DNA from: Gemmatimonadota bacterium
GTDB lineage: Bacteria > Gemmatimonadota > Gemmatimonadetes > Longimicrobiales > Gaopeijiaceae
Assembly (NCBI GenBank): GCA_028873815.1
Contig: JAPPNN010000035.1
Location: 38,938-102,937, forward strand
DNA: 64,000 nt
Direction: 5' to 3'
Part shown: positions 19,308-28,975 of the stretch, piece by piece
How the letters are laid out: the number at the start of each line of letters is the position of its first letter
Position numbering within the stretch: position 1 is the first letter of the stretch
Program-made: the position numbers and the translations under genes
Notes under the pieces: generated by a model
What the model was told of the DNA's origin: nothing
What the model saw: only the letters and a program-made list of their open reading frames with translations
Database searches by the model: none

Positions 19308-21269
19308 GTGGGCTTCCTCAACCCCCTGTTTCTTCTGGCCGGCGTCGCGGTGCTCGTGCCCGTGATCCTGCATCTCTTCTATCGGCAGGAAAGCAAGACC
19401 TTCACCTTCCCCGCCATTCGCTACCTGCTCCGGACCGAAAAGGACCACGCCCGCCAGATCCGTACACAGCAGCTCCTGCTGCTCCTGCTCCGCGTGGCCG
19501 CGGTCCTGCTGCTGGTCGTGCTGGGAGCACGGATCCACATCCCCGGTCCCGGCGGGAGCCACGACCCGACCGCCCTGGCACTGGTGCTCGACAATTCGCT
19601 CAGCGCTACGATCATCGAGGACGGACGCCGCCGGCTGGACACGTTGAAGGCCGTCGCGCAAATGAGCGTGGAGGCTGCAAGCTACGACGACGTCATCTGG
19701 GTCGTCCGGGCCGGCAGCCCCTGGGAGGTTGCCGTGCCGGCGGGCCTTGCCCAGGCCGCTCTGGCCATTGAGGAGACAGGCCCCAGCCACGGGCGGGGCG
19801 ACCTGACCCACGCGATCGCGCGAGCTCGGGCGCTGGTCGCCCAGAGCGACCTGCCGCGACGGGAAGTGCACGTCTTTACGGATCTCCAGGCGACGGCGTT
19901 TTCAGGGTCCGCGGGCGGAGACCCCGATGTCCCGGTCATTGTCTTCGCCGCCCCCTCCGGTCAGCTGGACAACCGCGGTATCGACGGGGTTTCGATCGGC
20001 GGTGGACTCCCTCCGCTCCAGGGGCGGCGCGCGGAGGCCGCGGTCTCGATTTCGGGCGGACCGGCGGGCGACACCGTCGGCGTGCGCCTCTACGTGGGCG
20101 ACCAGGTGCGCGCCGCGGCAGCAGCGCCCGCAGGCGCCACGATTCGTCTGCCCATGGGCCCGTTCCCGTCCGGACGGGTCGACGGCTACGCCGAGATCGA
20201 TCCGGACCCCCTCACCGGTGACGACCGCCACTTCTTCTCCTTCATGGTCCGGGACCCCACACCGGTGGCGGCCGTCGGTTCCACACCCTTCTTTCTTGCC
20301 GAAGCGCTCGCCGTCCTGGAGGAAAGTGAGCGCATCTCGCTCGGTGGCGCGGGTCGCGCGGCCACGCTCATCAACCTCGGTGGCGAGGGACTGCAGGCGC
20401 GCGCAACCTCGCAGAGCGCGCTTGTGGTGCCTCTCGCCGATCCGGCCCGGCTCCCCGCGCTGAATCTCCGCCTCGCCGAAGCGGGCATTCCCTATCGCTA
20501 TCAACCGGGGCCCGAAGAGGGGGCCCGAGTCGTGCAGAGCGACCTCCCGCTGGATCTGGAGGGCCTCGACATCCGCCGCTTCTACAGGGTGGTACCCGCC
20601 GACTCGGCCGAAGACCCCACCGGGACCGCCGATGCCGCGGACGGTAGTGGAGGCACGAGCCCGGCCACCGCCGGCGACGGGTCCCTGGCCACACTGTCCA
20701 CCGGTGATCCATGGCTCCTGGCCGGCACCGCCCCGACCGGACCCTATATCCTGCTCGCATCACCCATGGATGAGCAGTCGACCAGCCTGCCCGTGTCCGC
20801 GGCCATGATTCCGTTGCTGGAATGGGTGATCGAACGCCGGTTCGGGGACGCGGCAGGTGTTTCCGGGGTTGCCGCGGGGACGAGCTTTCGACCTTCGCCC
20901 CTGGCCAGCGCCGTCCGCGGTCCCGACGGCACCGTGCAACCGGTCGACGGGGATCAGCCCTTCCTCGAGACGGCGGCGGCAGGGATCTACCACGTGCTCG
21001 CCGGCGACAGCGTACTGCAAGCCATCCCGGTCAATCCACCGGCGGCCGAGGGCCGACTCGCGCCCGCTTCGCGCGGCGAGGTCAGGCGCACCGTCCGTGG
21101 AGTGCGCGACATCGTCGACGACGCCTCCGCGTGGTCGCGTCACATCTTCCGGGCGGGTCGCGGGCCGGAGCCCTGGCGGCCGCTCGCGGCCATCATCCTG
21201 GCGCTGCTTGTCCTGGAGACCGTCGTTGCCGCGTCGCGCGCGCTCCGCACCCGGCCAACCGGTGCATAG
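19308..21269 (+). CDS. BatA-domain membrane protein with vWA-like region
   Basis: 653 residues starting at GTG. The N-terminal LNPLFLLAGVAVLVPVILHL plus TFPAIRYL is the aerotolerance (BatA) N-terminal signature, followed by a second TM (LLLLLLRVAAVLLLVVLGA). A vWA-like domain with ALVLDNSLSA (D-x-S-x-S-like) spans about 85-215. The long middle is Ala/Gly/Asp rich and probably periplasmic. A last TM (PLAAIILALLVLETVVAASRAL) closes the protein. The preceding DUF58 gene is two bases away and mfd starts inside its final codons. Role in envelope stress or complex assembly is from family knowledge. Confidence 0.82.
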   Translation: MGFLNPLFLLAGVAVLVPVILHLFYRQESKTFTFPAIRYLLRTEKDHARQIRTQQLLLLLLRVAAVLLLVVLGARIHIPGPGGSHDPTALALVLDNSLSATIIEDGRRRLDTLKAVAQMSVEAASYDDVIWVVRAGSPWEVAVPAGLAQAALAIEETGPSHGRGDLTHAIARARALVAQSDLPRREVHVFTDLQATAFSGSAGGDPDVPVIVFAAPSGQLDNRGIDGVSIGGGLPPLQGRRAEAAVSISGGPAGDTVGVRLYVGDQVRAAAAAPAGATIRLPMGPFPSGRVDGYAEIDPDPLTGDDRHFFSFMVRDPTPVAAVGSTPFFLAEALAVLEESERISLGGAGRAATLINLGGEGLQARATSQSALVVPLADPARLPALNLRLAEAGIPYRYQPGPEEGARVVQSDLPLDLEGLDIRRFYRVVPADSAEDPTGTADAADGSGGTSPATAGDGSLATLSTGDPWLLAGTAPTGPYILLASPMDEQSTSLPVSAAMIPLLEWVIERRFGDAAGVSGVAAGTSFRPSPLASAVRGPDGTVQPVDGDQPFLETAAAGIYHVLAGDSVLQAIPVNPPAAEGRLAPASRGEVRRTVRGVRDIVDDASAWSRHIFRAGRGPEPWRPLAAIILALLVLETVVAASRALRTRPTGA

Positions 21270-24200
21270 CCGCGGTCCCACCGCGGCCCCACACCCCGCC
21301 ACGGCCGCGCTCGCGCGCACTCCCGCCTTCCGCGAACTGCTCCGAAGCATCCCCTCGGCCGGCGGTTCCATCAGGGTGGGAGGTGCGGCCGGTTCCCTGC
21401 CCGCCACGGCCGTCGCAGCGCTTGCCGACCAACTGCCCACCCGGCTCTGGGTTCTCACCGCATCCGCGCCGGACAAGGCCGCCGAGTATCTCGGCGATCT
21501 GGAAGCCCTGACGGGCCCGGGGTCGGTGGTGCCGTATCCGCAAAGCGAAGACCTTGCAGCGGACGGCGACGGCAACGACGAGGTCGAAGGACAGCGGGTC
21601 GAGGCGGTCGAGGCACTGCTCGCGGGCCAGGCGCGAGTGATGGTCGCGACCCACCGCGCGCTTCAGGAACTTGCCCCGATACCGGACGATCTGGCCGAAT
21701 TGCGCTTCACGGTCGCGACCGGCAGCCGTTTGCGGCGCGATGCGCTGATCGAGGCCCTCGAGGCACGCGGGTTCGAGCGGTCCCCCATGGTGGAGGCCGC
21801 AGGCAGCTACACGGTGCGCGGCGGTCTGATCGATGTCTTCTCCTACGGCGCGGCCGGTCCCGTACGAATCGAATTCCTGGGTGACGAAATCGAGTCCATC
21901 CGCCACTTCGGCATCCTCGACCAACGGTCGACGGAGACCGTGGCCCGGGCGGACATCCTTCCCGTGCGGTTCGGTGCCACGATCGATACCGCGCGACGGA
22001 CGGACTGCTCCCTCCTGGATCGTCTGCCGCGTGACACGGTTCTGGTGCGGATCGGCGAGGACCTGATGCGCGAGGAGGCCGGGGCGGCGTGGAAGCGCGC
22101 GGACACTCGCTATCGCGATGCCCTGCGCTACGGCAACCCGGCCACCGATCCGGCGACCATCCTCCTGACACCCGAGGGGCTCGAGGAGCGCGTCGCCCGA
22201 TACGGCCGCGTCGCCTTCGCCGCGGAACACGTGGGAAGCGTCGTCTTCCAGGCGCGCAGGCCGCCGGCGATCGACAGGCAAATCGGGCGTCTGCGGACGT
22301 TCCTGTCCGCCGCGGCCGAAGCGGGAGAAGAGACGTTCGTCCTCTGCGACAACGACGGCCAGGCCAGCCGGCTCGACGACCTGCTCGCGGACCGCCAGGG
22401 GACGCCTCCCGCAGGGTGTCACCTGGTCGTGGGTTCACTCGTCAATGGCTATCTTATAGCAGATTCAAACCCTTCTGTCAATATTCTCACGGATCACGAG
22501 ATCTTTCGGCGCGGCCGCAAGCTGCGCCGGCGGCGGCGCTTCCGCGGCTCCGCGTCGCTGGAGAGCCTGGCCCAGCTCAGCCCGGGTGACCACGTCGTCC
22601 ACATGGAACACGGCATCGGGCGTTTCCGCGGTCTGGAAGGGGTCGAGATCGGGGGTGAGTCGATCGAGGCGCTCGTCATCGGTTACGCGGGCGGCGAAGT
22701 GCTGCGGGTCCCGGTCTACCGGCTCGACGAGGTGGAACGCTGGGTCGGGACCCACCCCGACGACAAGCCGGCGAGCCTGCACCGGATCGGCGGGCAGCGC
22801 TGGAAGCGGCTCAGGCGGAAGACCGAGGCCGCGATCCACCAGATGACCGCCGAGTTGCTGGACCTGTACGCCGTGCGCCGGGCCCGCCCGGGCTACGCCT
22901 TCTCCCCGGACACCCGCTGGCAGCGCGAGATGGAGGCGGCCTTCGTATACGAGGACACACCCGACCAGCGCACCGCCGTCGAGGACGTCAAGCGGGACAT
23001 GGAGTCGTCAGGTGTGATGGACCGCCTCGTATGCGGCGACGCCGGCTACGGCAAGACGGAGGTCGCCATTCGGGCAGCCTTCAAGGCCGTCCAGGACGGA
23101 AAGCAGGTAGCGGTGCTGGCCCCCACCACCGTGCTCGTGGCGCAGCATGCCAGGACCTTCGGCGACCGGCTCGCCGAGTATCCGGTGGTGGTCCGCTCCC
23201 TTTCCCGGTTCGACCCTCCCCGCCGGCAGCGCGAGGTGGCAGCCGGCCTCCTGGACGGCACGGTCGACATCGTGATCGGCACCCACCGCCTCCTCTCGGG
23301 CGACATCGCGTTTCGCGACCTGGGGCTCGTGGTCATCGACGAGGAGCAGCGGCTCGGCGTGCGCCAGAAGGAGCGTCTGAAGAGACTTCGCACCACGGTG
23401 GACGCACTCACCCTGACGGCGACGCCCATCCCCCGCACCCTGTACCTGTCGCTTGCGGGCATTCGCGATCTGTCGCTCATGCGGACCCCGCCCAGGGACC
23501 GCATGGCCATCGTCACCCATGTCATCTCCTGGAGCGATCACCTGATCGCCGAAGCCTGCCAACGGGAACTCGACCGCGGCGGGCAGGTGTTCTTTCTCCA
23601 CAACCGCGTCGAGACGATCGAGACGGCGGCCGAACGCGTGCGCCGCCTCGTGGGCGATGCGACCGTCGACGTGGCCCACGGCCAGATGGGGACCGGTCCG
23701 CTGGACCGCGCCATGACCCGCTTCGTGGATGGGCAGACCCAGGTGCTCGTCTGCTCCTCGATCATCGAGAACGGACTGGACGTGGCCAACGCCAATACCC
23801 TGATCGTTGCCGGGGCGCATCGCTTCGGCCTCTCCCAGCTCTACCAGATCCGCGGGAGAGTCGGGCGCTGGGACCGCCGCGCGTACTGCTACCTGGTGGT
23901 GCCGGACAACATCACGGAGGAAGCCGAAAAGCGCCTGCAGGTGCTCGAGCACTTTACCGAGCTCGGCAGCGGCTACCAGATTGCCCTCAGGGACCTTGAG
24001 GTCCGCGGCGCGGGCAACCTCCTCGGCGAACACCAATCAGGGTTTGCGCACGCGGTCGGCCTGGACACCTACATGCGGCTCATGGAAGACGCAGTGCGCC
24101 GGGTGCGCGAAGGAGACCGGGGCGTCCGTCATCCACGCCCGGAGATTACGATGGCGGACAGTGCGTACCTGCCGGACGACTATATTCAGGACCAGCACCA

Positions 24201-24588
24201 GAAGCTCCACCTGTATCGCCGTCTCGCAAAGGTGTCCGGACCGTGCGAAGTGGAGGCCCTCTCCGATGAGATCACGGATCGCTTCGGACAGCCGCCTGCG
24301 GCGGTGAGACGGTTGCTGGACCAGTCGCTGCTGGGGCTCGCCGGCCGCAGCGCCGGAGTCGATCGCATTCTGGTAAGGGGGAGCAGGGCGCGCGTCAACT
24401 TCCGTCCCGAAGTCGTCCCGCGCATTTCGGCTCTGGAAGGAACACTGAAGGGTGAAGCCGTGGCGATGGAGGTTCGCAGAATCGCTCCGCTCTCGGTAAC
24501 CTTCGCTTGTGAGCAGGCGGACAGGCTTGCCCCTGTGCTGGTGCACGCGCTGGAAACGCTCGGAGGAGGCAGTAATGGAAACATATAG
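21262..24588 (+). CDS. mfd: Transcription-repair coupling factor
   Basis: 1108-residue DNA translocase that removes stalled RNA polymerase and recruits UvrA. Order of parts: UvrB-homology N-terminus (SAGGSIRVGGAAGSLPA...), ending before the degenerate insert; the RNA-polymerase-interacting CarD-like domain at about 430-500 (LSPGDHVVHMEHGIGRFRGL). The helicase motor follows, with Walker A GDAGYGKTEVAI, DEEQRLGVRQKE as the motif II box, TATPIPRTLYLSL, and motif VI QIRGRVGRWDRRAYCYL. A TRCF C-terminal domain closes it. GTG 21262 gives a near-normal length and overlaps the BatA stop; the open frame reaches 20857 without similarity. A 50-base AT-rich patch (about 22448-22495) is locally unlike the rest but stays in frame. 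Confidence 0.95.
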   Translation: MHSRGPTAAPHPATAALARTPAFRELLRSIPSAGGSIRVGGAAGSLPATAVAALADQLPTRLWVLTASAPDKAAEYLGDLEALTGPGSVVPYPQSEDLAADGDGNDEVEGQRVEAVEALLAGQARVMVATHRALQELAPIPDDLAELRFTVATGSRLRRDALIEALEARGFERSPMVEAAGSYTVRGGLIDVFSYGAAGPVRIEFLGDEIESIRHFGILDQRSTETVARADILPVRFGATIDTARRTDCSLLDRLPRDTVLVRIGEDLMREEAGAAWKRADTRYRDALRYGNPATDPATILLTPEGLEERVARYGRVAFAAEHVGSVVFQARRPPAIDRQIGRLRTFLSAAAEAGEETFVLCDNDGQASRLDDLLADRQGTPPAGCHLVVGSLVNGYLIADSNPSVNILTDHEIFRRGRKLRRRRRFRGSASLESLAQLSPGDHVVHMEHGIGRFRGLEGVEIGGESIEALVIGYAGGEVLRVPVYRLDEVERWVGTHPDDKPASLHRIGGQRWKRLRRKTEAAIHQMTAELLDLYAVRRARPGYAFSPDTRWQREMEAAFVYEDTPDQRTAVEDVKRDMESSGVMDRLVCGDAGYGKTEVAIRAAFKAVQDGKQVAVLAPTTVLVAQHARTFGDRLAEYPVVVRSLSRFDPPRRQREVAAGLLDGTVDIVIGTHRLLSGDIAFRDLGLVVIDEEQRLGVRQKERLKRLRTTVDALTLTATPIPRTLYLSLAGIRDLSLMRTPPRDRMAIVTHVISWSDHLIAEACQRELDRGGQVFFLHNRVETIETAAERVRRLVGDATVDVAHGQMGTGPLDRAMTRFVDGQTQVLVCSSIIENGLDVANANTLIVAGAHRFGLSQLYQIRGRVGRWDRRAYCYLVVPDNITEEAEKRLQVLEHFTELGSGYQIALRDLEVRGAGNLLGEHQSGFAHAVGLDTYMRLMEDAVRRVREGDRGVRHPRPEITMADSAYLPDDYIQDQHQKLHLYRRLAKVSGPCEVEALSDEITDRFGQPPAAVRRLLDQSLLGLAGRSAGVDRILVRGSRARVNFRPEVVPRISALEGTLKGEAVAMEVRRIAPLSVTFACEQADRLAPVLVHALETLGGGSNGNI

Positions 24589-25951
24589 TATGATATATAG
24601 ACAACTGTCAAGTCCCTTGCTGTTCACGCTGCTTCTCGGAGGCTGTGGCCCCGGACCGCTCGCCGAAGCAGACGGAAGCGCGCTTGGCGTCGAGGATGCC
24701 GCCATCCTGATCGCCGACAACAGCCGCGTCCTGCCCGATTCGCAGGTCGTGCGAGTGGTCGCCGAACTCTGGGTGGACTATACCCTGCTGGCTTCGCGCC
24801 TCACCGAGGATTCCACCCTGCAGTCGCTGGATGTCGGCCTGGTGACGGAAGCGCCGCTGAACGAGTTGATGATCGCCCGCCTCAGGGATGAGGTGGTGGA
24901 GGTCGACACGGTCGTCGGCGACGAGGAGTTGATGGCCCGGTTCTCTGCCGATATGCCCGGCGCCCGCGCCACGGCGTCGCAGATCCTGCTTCTCTTCCCC
25001 CGTGGCGGAACGACGCTCCAGCGGGACAGCGTGCGTGCCCTGGCGGCCGGCCTGCGGTCCCAGCTGGACGCGGGCGCGGACTTTGCGGCGCTGGCCACCC
25101 GCTACAGTGACGACCCGGGGAGCGGCGCGAGGGGCGGAAGCATGGGAAACTTCGGGCGCGGCGAGATGCTGGCGCCCGTCGACTCGGCCGTCTTCGGCCT
25201 GAGCCTCGGTGCGATCGCCGGGCCGGTCGAGTCCGTCCTCGGCTACCACCTCCTGCGGCTCGACGCTCTCGAGGTTCCAGAGCTGTCGGAAGTGGGCGCC
25301 GAATTCCGCCGGCAGATCCAACTCGAGCGCCTTGCCCGGGCCGAGACCGAATACGTCACGGAACTCGACGCCACGTCCGGACTGAGCCTCGCGGACGGAG
25401 CGGTGGAAGTGGCCCGTGCGCTGGCTACAACGGCCCCTTCGCGTCTTTCGGGGCGCGCCGCCGATCGACCGCTGATCACCTGGGACGCGGGCTTTTTTTC
25501 AGCGGGCGACTTCCTCGCGCTTGCGCGCCTGTCGGGGGAGGGATTCGGCGAAGGCGTCGCCTCCGCGTCGGATCAGGAGCTGGAAGCGGTGCTCCGACGT
25601 CTCGGGCAGGAGGAGATGCTCCTGGAGCACGCTCGGTCACTCGGATTCGCGCCGACGGAGGCCGAGATCGACTCGGTGGCGGCCGAGGCGCGGGCCGCGA
25701 TCCTTGAACGCGCCGCTTTGATCGGGCTCACGGCACAGGGGACTGAGCCCGACTCCACCTCCGTGCCCGACGAGGCCGGGTACGCGTCCGCGGCGATGCG
25801 GGTGGATGCGGCGCTGGCCCGGATCGTGTCGGGCGAGAGCGAGATCATTCCGCTGGGCGGCGTTACATTGCTACTCCGGGACCAGGGTTCGTGGCGCATC
25901 AACGCGTCCGCCGTGGCGGCAACGCTGGAACGGATCCAACAACTCAGATAG
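24575..25951 (+). CDS. PpiC/parvulin-type peptidyl-prolyl isomerase lipoprotein
   Basis: 458 residues. The start at 24575 has GGAGGAGG seven to eight bases upstream and lies within the last 14 bases of mfd. The N-terminus is a lipoprotein signal with lipobox LLGGC. A parvulin (rotamase) domain lies at about 125-225 with ATASQILLLFP, FAALATRYSDDPGSGARGG and FGLSLGAIAGPVESVLGYH. The C-terminal half is helical and of the SurA/PrsA chaperone style. A surA-like gene follows, so the two probably act as a periplasmic pair that folds outer-membrane proteins, this one membrane-tethered. Confidence 0.87.
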   Translation: METYSMIYRQLSSPLLFTLLLGGCGPGPLAEADGSALGVEDAAILIADNSRVLPDSQVVRVVAELWVDYTLLASRLTEDSTLQSLDVGLVTEAPLNELMIARLRDEVVEVDTVVGDEELMARFSADMPGARATASQILLLFPRGGTTLQRDSVRALAAGLRSQLDAGADFAALATRYSDDPGSGARGGSMGNFGRGEMLAPVDSAVFGLSLGAIAGPVESVLGYHLLRLDALEVPELSEVGAEFRRQIQLERLARAETEYVTELDATSGLSLADGAVEVARALATTAPSRLSGRAADRPLITWDAGFFSAGDFLALARLSGEGFGEGVASASDQELEAVLRRLGQEEMLLEHARSLGFAPTEAEIDSVAAEARAAILERAALIGLTAQGTEPDSTSVPDEAGYASAAMRVDAALARIVSGESEIIPLGGVTLLLRDQGSWRINASAVAATLERIQQLR

Positions 25952-25993
25952 GTGTCGGCCCCCTTGGGCGTACTTCGGATGTGCAGGACGATC

Positions 25994-27322
25994 ATGAAAC
26001 AGACGATTCCCCTCCCCACCCTGATGGCTCCTCTTGCCGCCATCGTCGTGCTCCTCGCGGCCGTGCCCGAGACCGTCGCGCAGGTGGAGCGCGATGGTCT
26101 GGTCGACGAGGTCGTGGCGATCGTCGGCGACTCGGTGATCGTTCTGTCGCAGGTCATTCAGCAGGAGAACCAGTGGCGGGCCCAGGGCCGGCCCGTGCCG
26201 GAGGAAGGCACGCGGGAGCGGGAGGAATTCCGGGAGGAAAGGCTGGAGGAGATCGTACAGCAGCTGCTGGTGCTGCAGGCGGCAGCCCAGGATACGCTGC
26301 TCGAAGTGGAGGACGAACGCGTCGAGGATCAGCTCCAGGAACGCATGGTCCAGATAGAAAACAACTTCGGCAGCCGAACCGCGATGGAGCAGGCGCTGGA
26401 GATCGAGGGACTCACGGTCCAGAGCTACAGGGAGATGATGCGGGAGCAGATCGCCCAGGAACAGCTCGTGCAACTCTACATGGCCCGCCATGGGGATCAG
26501 GGCGCCGTCGAAGTCACGGAAGACGAGATGCGTGCGTTTTTCGAGGAGGGGCGGGCGACCCTGGAAGAGCGTCCCGCCACGGTGACGTTCAATCAGGTGA
26601 TGCTCAGCGTCGCTCCTTCGGACTCTTCGCGACAGGCCGCGCGCGCGACGCTCGAGGGCCTGCTGGAGCGGGCCCGCGCCGGCGAGGACTTCGCCGAGCT
26701 CGCGACCGAGCATTCGCAGGACCCCGGCTCGGCGAACGCGGGGGGAGACCTGGGCTGGTTTCGCCGGGGCGACATGGTCGACGAGTTCGAGGAGGCCGCT
26801 TTCACGCTTCTGGAAGGCGGCATCAGCGAAGTGGTCGAAACGATTCACGGCTTTCACATCATCCTGTTGGAACGCATGCGCGTCGCCGAGCGGAAGGCCC
26901 GGCACATCCTGATCCGGCCGGAGACGGGTCCGCAGGACAATACCCGCACGCGCCGGGTAGCCGAGGAGGTTGCGGCACGAGCCGCAACAGAGGAATTCCA
27001 GGCGCTGATCGACGAATACCACGACACCAGTCTGCCCGATTCGGCGACGGTACCGCTCCGGCAGATCGCGCAAATCCTGCCGGCCGCCTACCTGGCCGCC
27101 CTGACCGGACGGGAGGAGGGCGAAGTCGTGGGTCCCCTGCAGTTCGGCTATCTGGGACAGGAGCGGTTCGCCGTCCTGAAGATCGTCGAGCAGAGAGAGG
27201 CGGGCGAGTTCACCTACGAGGACCTCGAGCCCCAGATCCGTGCTACGCTGATGCGGCAGAAGCGGGTCGAGGCGCTGATGGAGAACCTGCGCGCCCGGAC
27301 CTACGTCGAGTACGTAAACTGA
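25994..27322 (+). CDS. surA: SurA-like periplasmic chaperone / peptidyl-prolyl isomerase
   Basis: 442 residues. A signal peptide ([17 protein letters not shown]) precedes the SurA N-terminal chaperone module ([18 protein letters not shown], then [13 protein letters not shown]). A parvulin domain at about 195-295 shows [32 protein letters not shown] and [17 protein letters not shown], followed by a shorter, probably degenerate second segment ([12 protein letters not shown]). Start at ATG 25994 (AGGA six bases upstream); GTG 25952 and ATG 25979 also fit. It lies downstream of another PpiC-type gene and overlaps pdxA, mirroring the surA-pdxA order of enterobacteria. Confidence 0.88.
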   Translation: MKQTIPLPTLMAPLAAIVVLLAAVPETVAQVERDGLVDEVVAIVGDSVIVLSQVIQQENQWRAQGRPVPEEGTREREEFREERLEEIVQQLLVLQAAAQDTLLEVEDERVEDQLQERMVQIENNFGSRTAMEQALEIEGLTVQSYREMMREQIAQEQLVQLYMARHGDQGAVEVTEDEMRAFFEEGRATLEERPATVTFNQVMLSVAPSDSSRQAARATLEGLLERARAGEDFAELATEHSQDPGSANAGGDLGWFRRGDMVDEFEEAAFTLLEGGISEVVETIHGFHIILLERMRVAERKARHILIRPETGPQDNTRTRRVAEEVAARAATEEFQALIDEYHDTSLPDSATVPLRQIAQILPAAYLAALTGREEGEVVGPLQFGYLGQERFAVLKIVEQREAGEFTYEDLEPQIRATLMRQKRVEALMENLRARTYVEYVN

Positions 27323-28251
27323 ATAGCCTGGCCATCACCCTGGGCGACCCCCGGGGCATCGGGCCGGAGGTGACCGCAAAGGCCCTGGCCGCCGTCGATC
27401 TGAGCGATGTCACGGTGCTCGTCACCGGACCGGTCGAGTGCGCGGCCGACTTCCACGGGGTGTGCCGCTACGAGGCGCTGGAGGGAGGAGAGGCGGGTCT
27501 GGTGCCGGGCCGAGCGGCCGGCCTCGCGGTCGAACGGGCCGTGCAATGGGCGCTCGCCGGCGAGGTGGACGCCATCGTGACCGCGCCTGTGCACAAGCCG
27601 GCGCTTGAGGACGCGGGGTATCATCCGGGCCACACCGAGATGCTGATGGCGCTTTCCGGCTCTCCGCGCGTGGGCATGCTGATGTGCGACGAGGGGCCAG
27701 GTGGCGAAGGCGCCCGGCCCGCGAAGCGCGTGCTCCTCGCGACCACGCACATTCCGCTGGCCACGGTGCCGAACGCGGTCACGGCTGAGCTGCTCGTCGC
27801 CCAGACGAGCCTGCTCACGGCGGCGCTTCATTCCGACTGGCGTCTGCCGACCCCGCGCATCGCCCTTTGCGCCCTGAACCCCCACGCCTCCGACGAAGGA
27901 CTGTTCGGCTCCGAGGAGCGCGACGTGTACGGGCCCGCCCTGGCGACCCTCGCCCGCGGCCCCTGGTCCATAACCGGACCGGTGCCCGCCGACACCGTCT
28001 TCGGCCGCGCGTTTGCAGGCGAATTCGACGCCGTGGTCGCCCCGTACCACGACGTGGGCATGGCGGCGTTCAAGACGGCGGCGTTCGGACAGGGGGTCAA
28101 CGTCACGATCGGCCTGCCGTTCGTGCGCACATCGCCGGACCACGGCACCGCGTTCGACATCGCCGGAAAGGGCGTGGCGGACGCTTCATCGATGATCGAA
28201 GCCATCCGGCTCGCGGTCAGGCTCGCCCGGGGCCGCCAAGGGGTGGCCTGA
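27319..28251 (+). CDS. pdxA: 4-hydroxythreonine-4-phosphate dehydrogenase, apparent CTG start
   Basis: Oxidises 4-phosphohydroxythreonine in the DXP-dependent route to pyridoxal phosphate. From the apparent start the protein reads [18 protein letters not shown], the normal PdxA N-terminus. Metal-binding His sites are present in [18 protein letters not shown] and VAPYHDVGM, and the end [17 protein letters not shown] is typical. About 310 residues, slightly short of the 330 norm. No ATG, GTG or TTG occurs in frame near the conserved start; a CTG at 27319 overlaps the surA stop as CTGA, the same geometry as ATGA overlaps elsewhere here. I take CTG as the start. The long upstream open frame is antisense-free shadow of surA. 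Confidence 0.9.
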   Translation: MNSLAITLGDPRGIGPEVTAKALAAVDLSDVTVLVTGPVECAADFHGVCRYEALEGGEAGLVPGRAAGLAVERAVQWALAGEVDAIVTAPVHKPALEDAGYHPGHTEMLMALSGSPRVGMLMCDEGPGGEGARPAKRVLLATTHIPLATVPNAVTAELLVAQTSLLTAALHSDWRLPTPRIALCALNPHASDEGLFGSEERDVYGPALATLARGPWSITGPVPADTVFGRAFAGEFDAVVAPYHDVGMAAFKTAAFGQGVNVTIGLPFVRTSPDHGTAFDIAGKGVADASSMIEAIRLAVRLARGRQGVA

Positions 28252-28347
28252 TGGCCTGGCCCGGTGGCCCCGCATCGGCTCCGCCGGGCGTCCCGCGGAT
28301 GGCCTGACCCGGACCGGGCAGCAGTTCCGCGCGAGCCTTTTTGCACG

Positions 28348-28376
28348 TTTTTGCCCTGAAAACCGTTTTATATAGT
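28348..28376 (+). promoter_or_regulatory. Candidate promoter before the thioredoxin-fold/beta-propeller cluster
   Basis: In the 172-base gap after pdxA an AT-rich patch includes TTTTTG (28348-28353) and TATAGT (28371-28376) with 17 bases between them, resembling a sigma-70 pair. A TGAAAACC at 28357 could alternatively be an ECF -35. Visual call only. Confidence 0.3.
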
Positions 28377-28423
28377 GTAAGGACTGATCACGGGTCCGCC
28401 GCATCGAGACCAGGAGCACGTCG

Positions 28424-28975
28424 TTGATCGCAGCCAGGAGCACCAGGACCGCCGCCGCGCTGGCAGCCCTGGCAGCCGTCCAGTTCTCGCTGCTCGCCGA
28501 CCGGCTGGAGACCGGGAGTGCCGGGCATGTCGCGGTGGGCGACGACCTCGCGGGTGTCCGGGTCGGTGGCGGTGACGGCCGGGACAGGCTGCTGGGCGAG
28601 TTCCAGTTGGTGCTTGTGTTCGACCCCGAGTGCGCCCATTCCCGGCAGGTCGCCCCGGAGTGGGGAAAGCTCCTGCAGGACCCCGCCCGGCCGGGAGGAA
28701 TCGTCGCGGTCGCCCCCGGGTCGCACGAAGCGGCCGCCCTGCATGCCGAGGCCCACGGCTGGCAGGTCACCGTGGCAACCGTGGACCGCTATCGCCCCGG
28801 AAGCCGGGACCACGCGCTGCTCAGCCGCACACCGTGGGTCTTCGCGCTGCAGGACGGGCGCGTGGTCGCTCAGGGCCACGGAGACGAGCTGGCCGAGGTC
28901 GTCACGGCGCTGTCGCCCGCCAGAGGCACGCCACGCGCCGTGCGGCCACAACTCGCGACGGTCCACCTGCCATGA
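28424..28975 (+). CDS. Secreted thioredoxin-fold protein with CxxS
   Basis: 183 residues. TTG start with AGGAG seven bases upstream. An N-terminal hydrophobic segment (AAALAALAAVQFSLLA) acts as signal or anchor. The body follows the TlpA/MauD thioredoxin plan: FQLVLVFDPECAHSRQVAPEW is the active-site region, GIVAVAPGS and a cis-Pro-like SRTPWVFALQDGRVV follow. The active site reads C-x-x-S rather than CxxC, so it could form mixed disulfides but not be a simple oxidase. Its stop overlaps the beta-propeller start as ATGA. First gene of the accessory cluster; an interaction with the cysteine-rich peptide encoded downstream is plausible. Confidence 0.7.
   Translation: MIAARSTRTAAALAALAAVQFSLLADRLETGSAGHVAVGDDLAGVRVGGGDGRDRLLGEFQLVLVFDPECAHSRQVAPEWGKLLQDPARPGGIVAVAPGSHEAAALHAEAHGWQVTVATVDRYRPGSRDHALLSRTPWVFALQDGRVVAQGHGDELAEVVTALSPARGTPRAVRPQLATVHLP

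Noticed and set aside
25891..27318. Long N-terminal extension of pdxA
   Set aside because: It overlaps surA in another frame and is Gly/Arg rich with no PdxA similarity; PdxA similarity begins at 27319.
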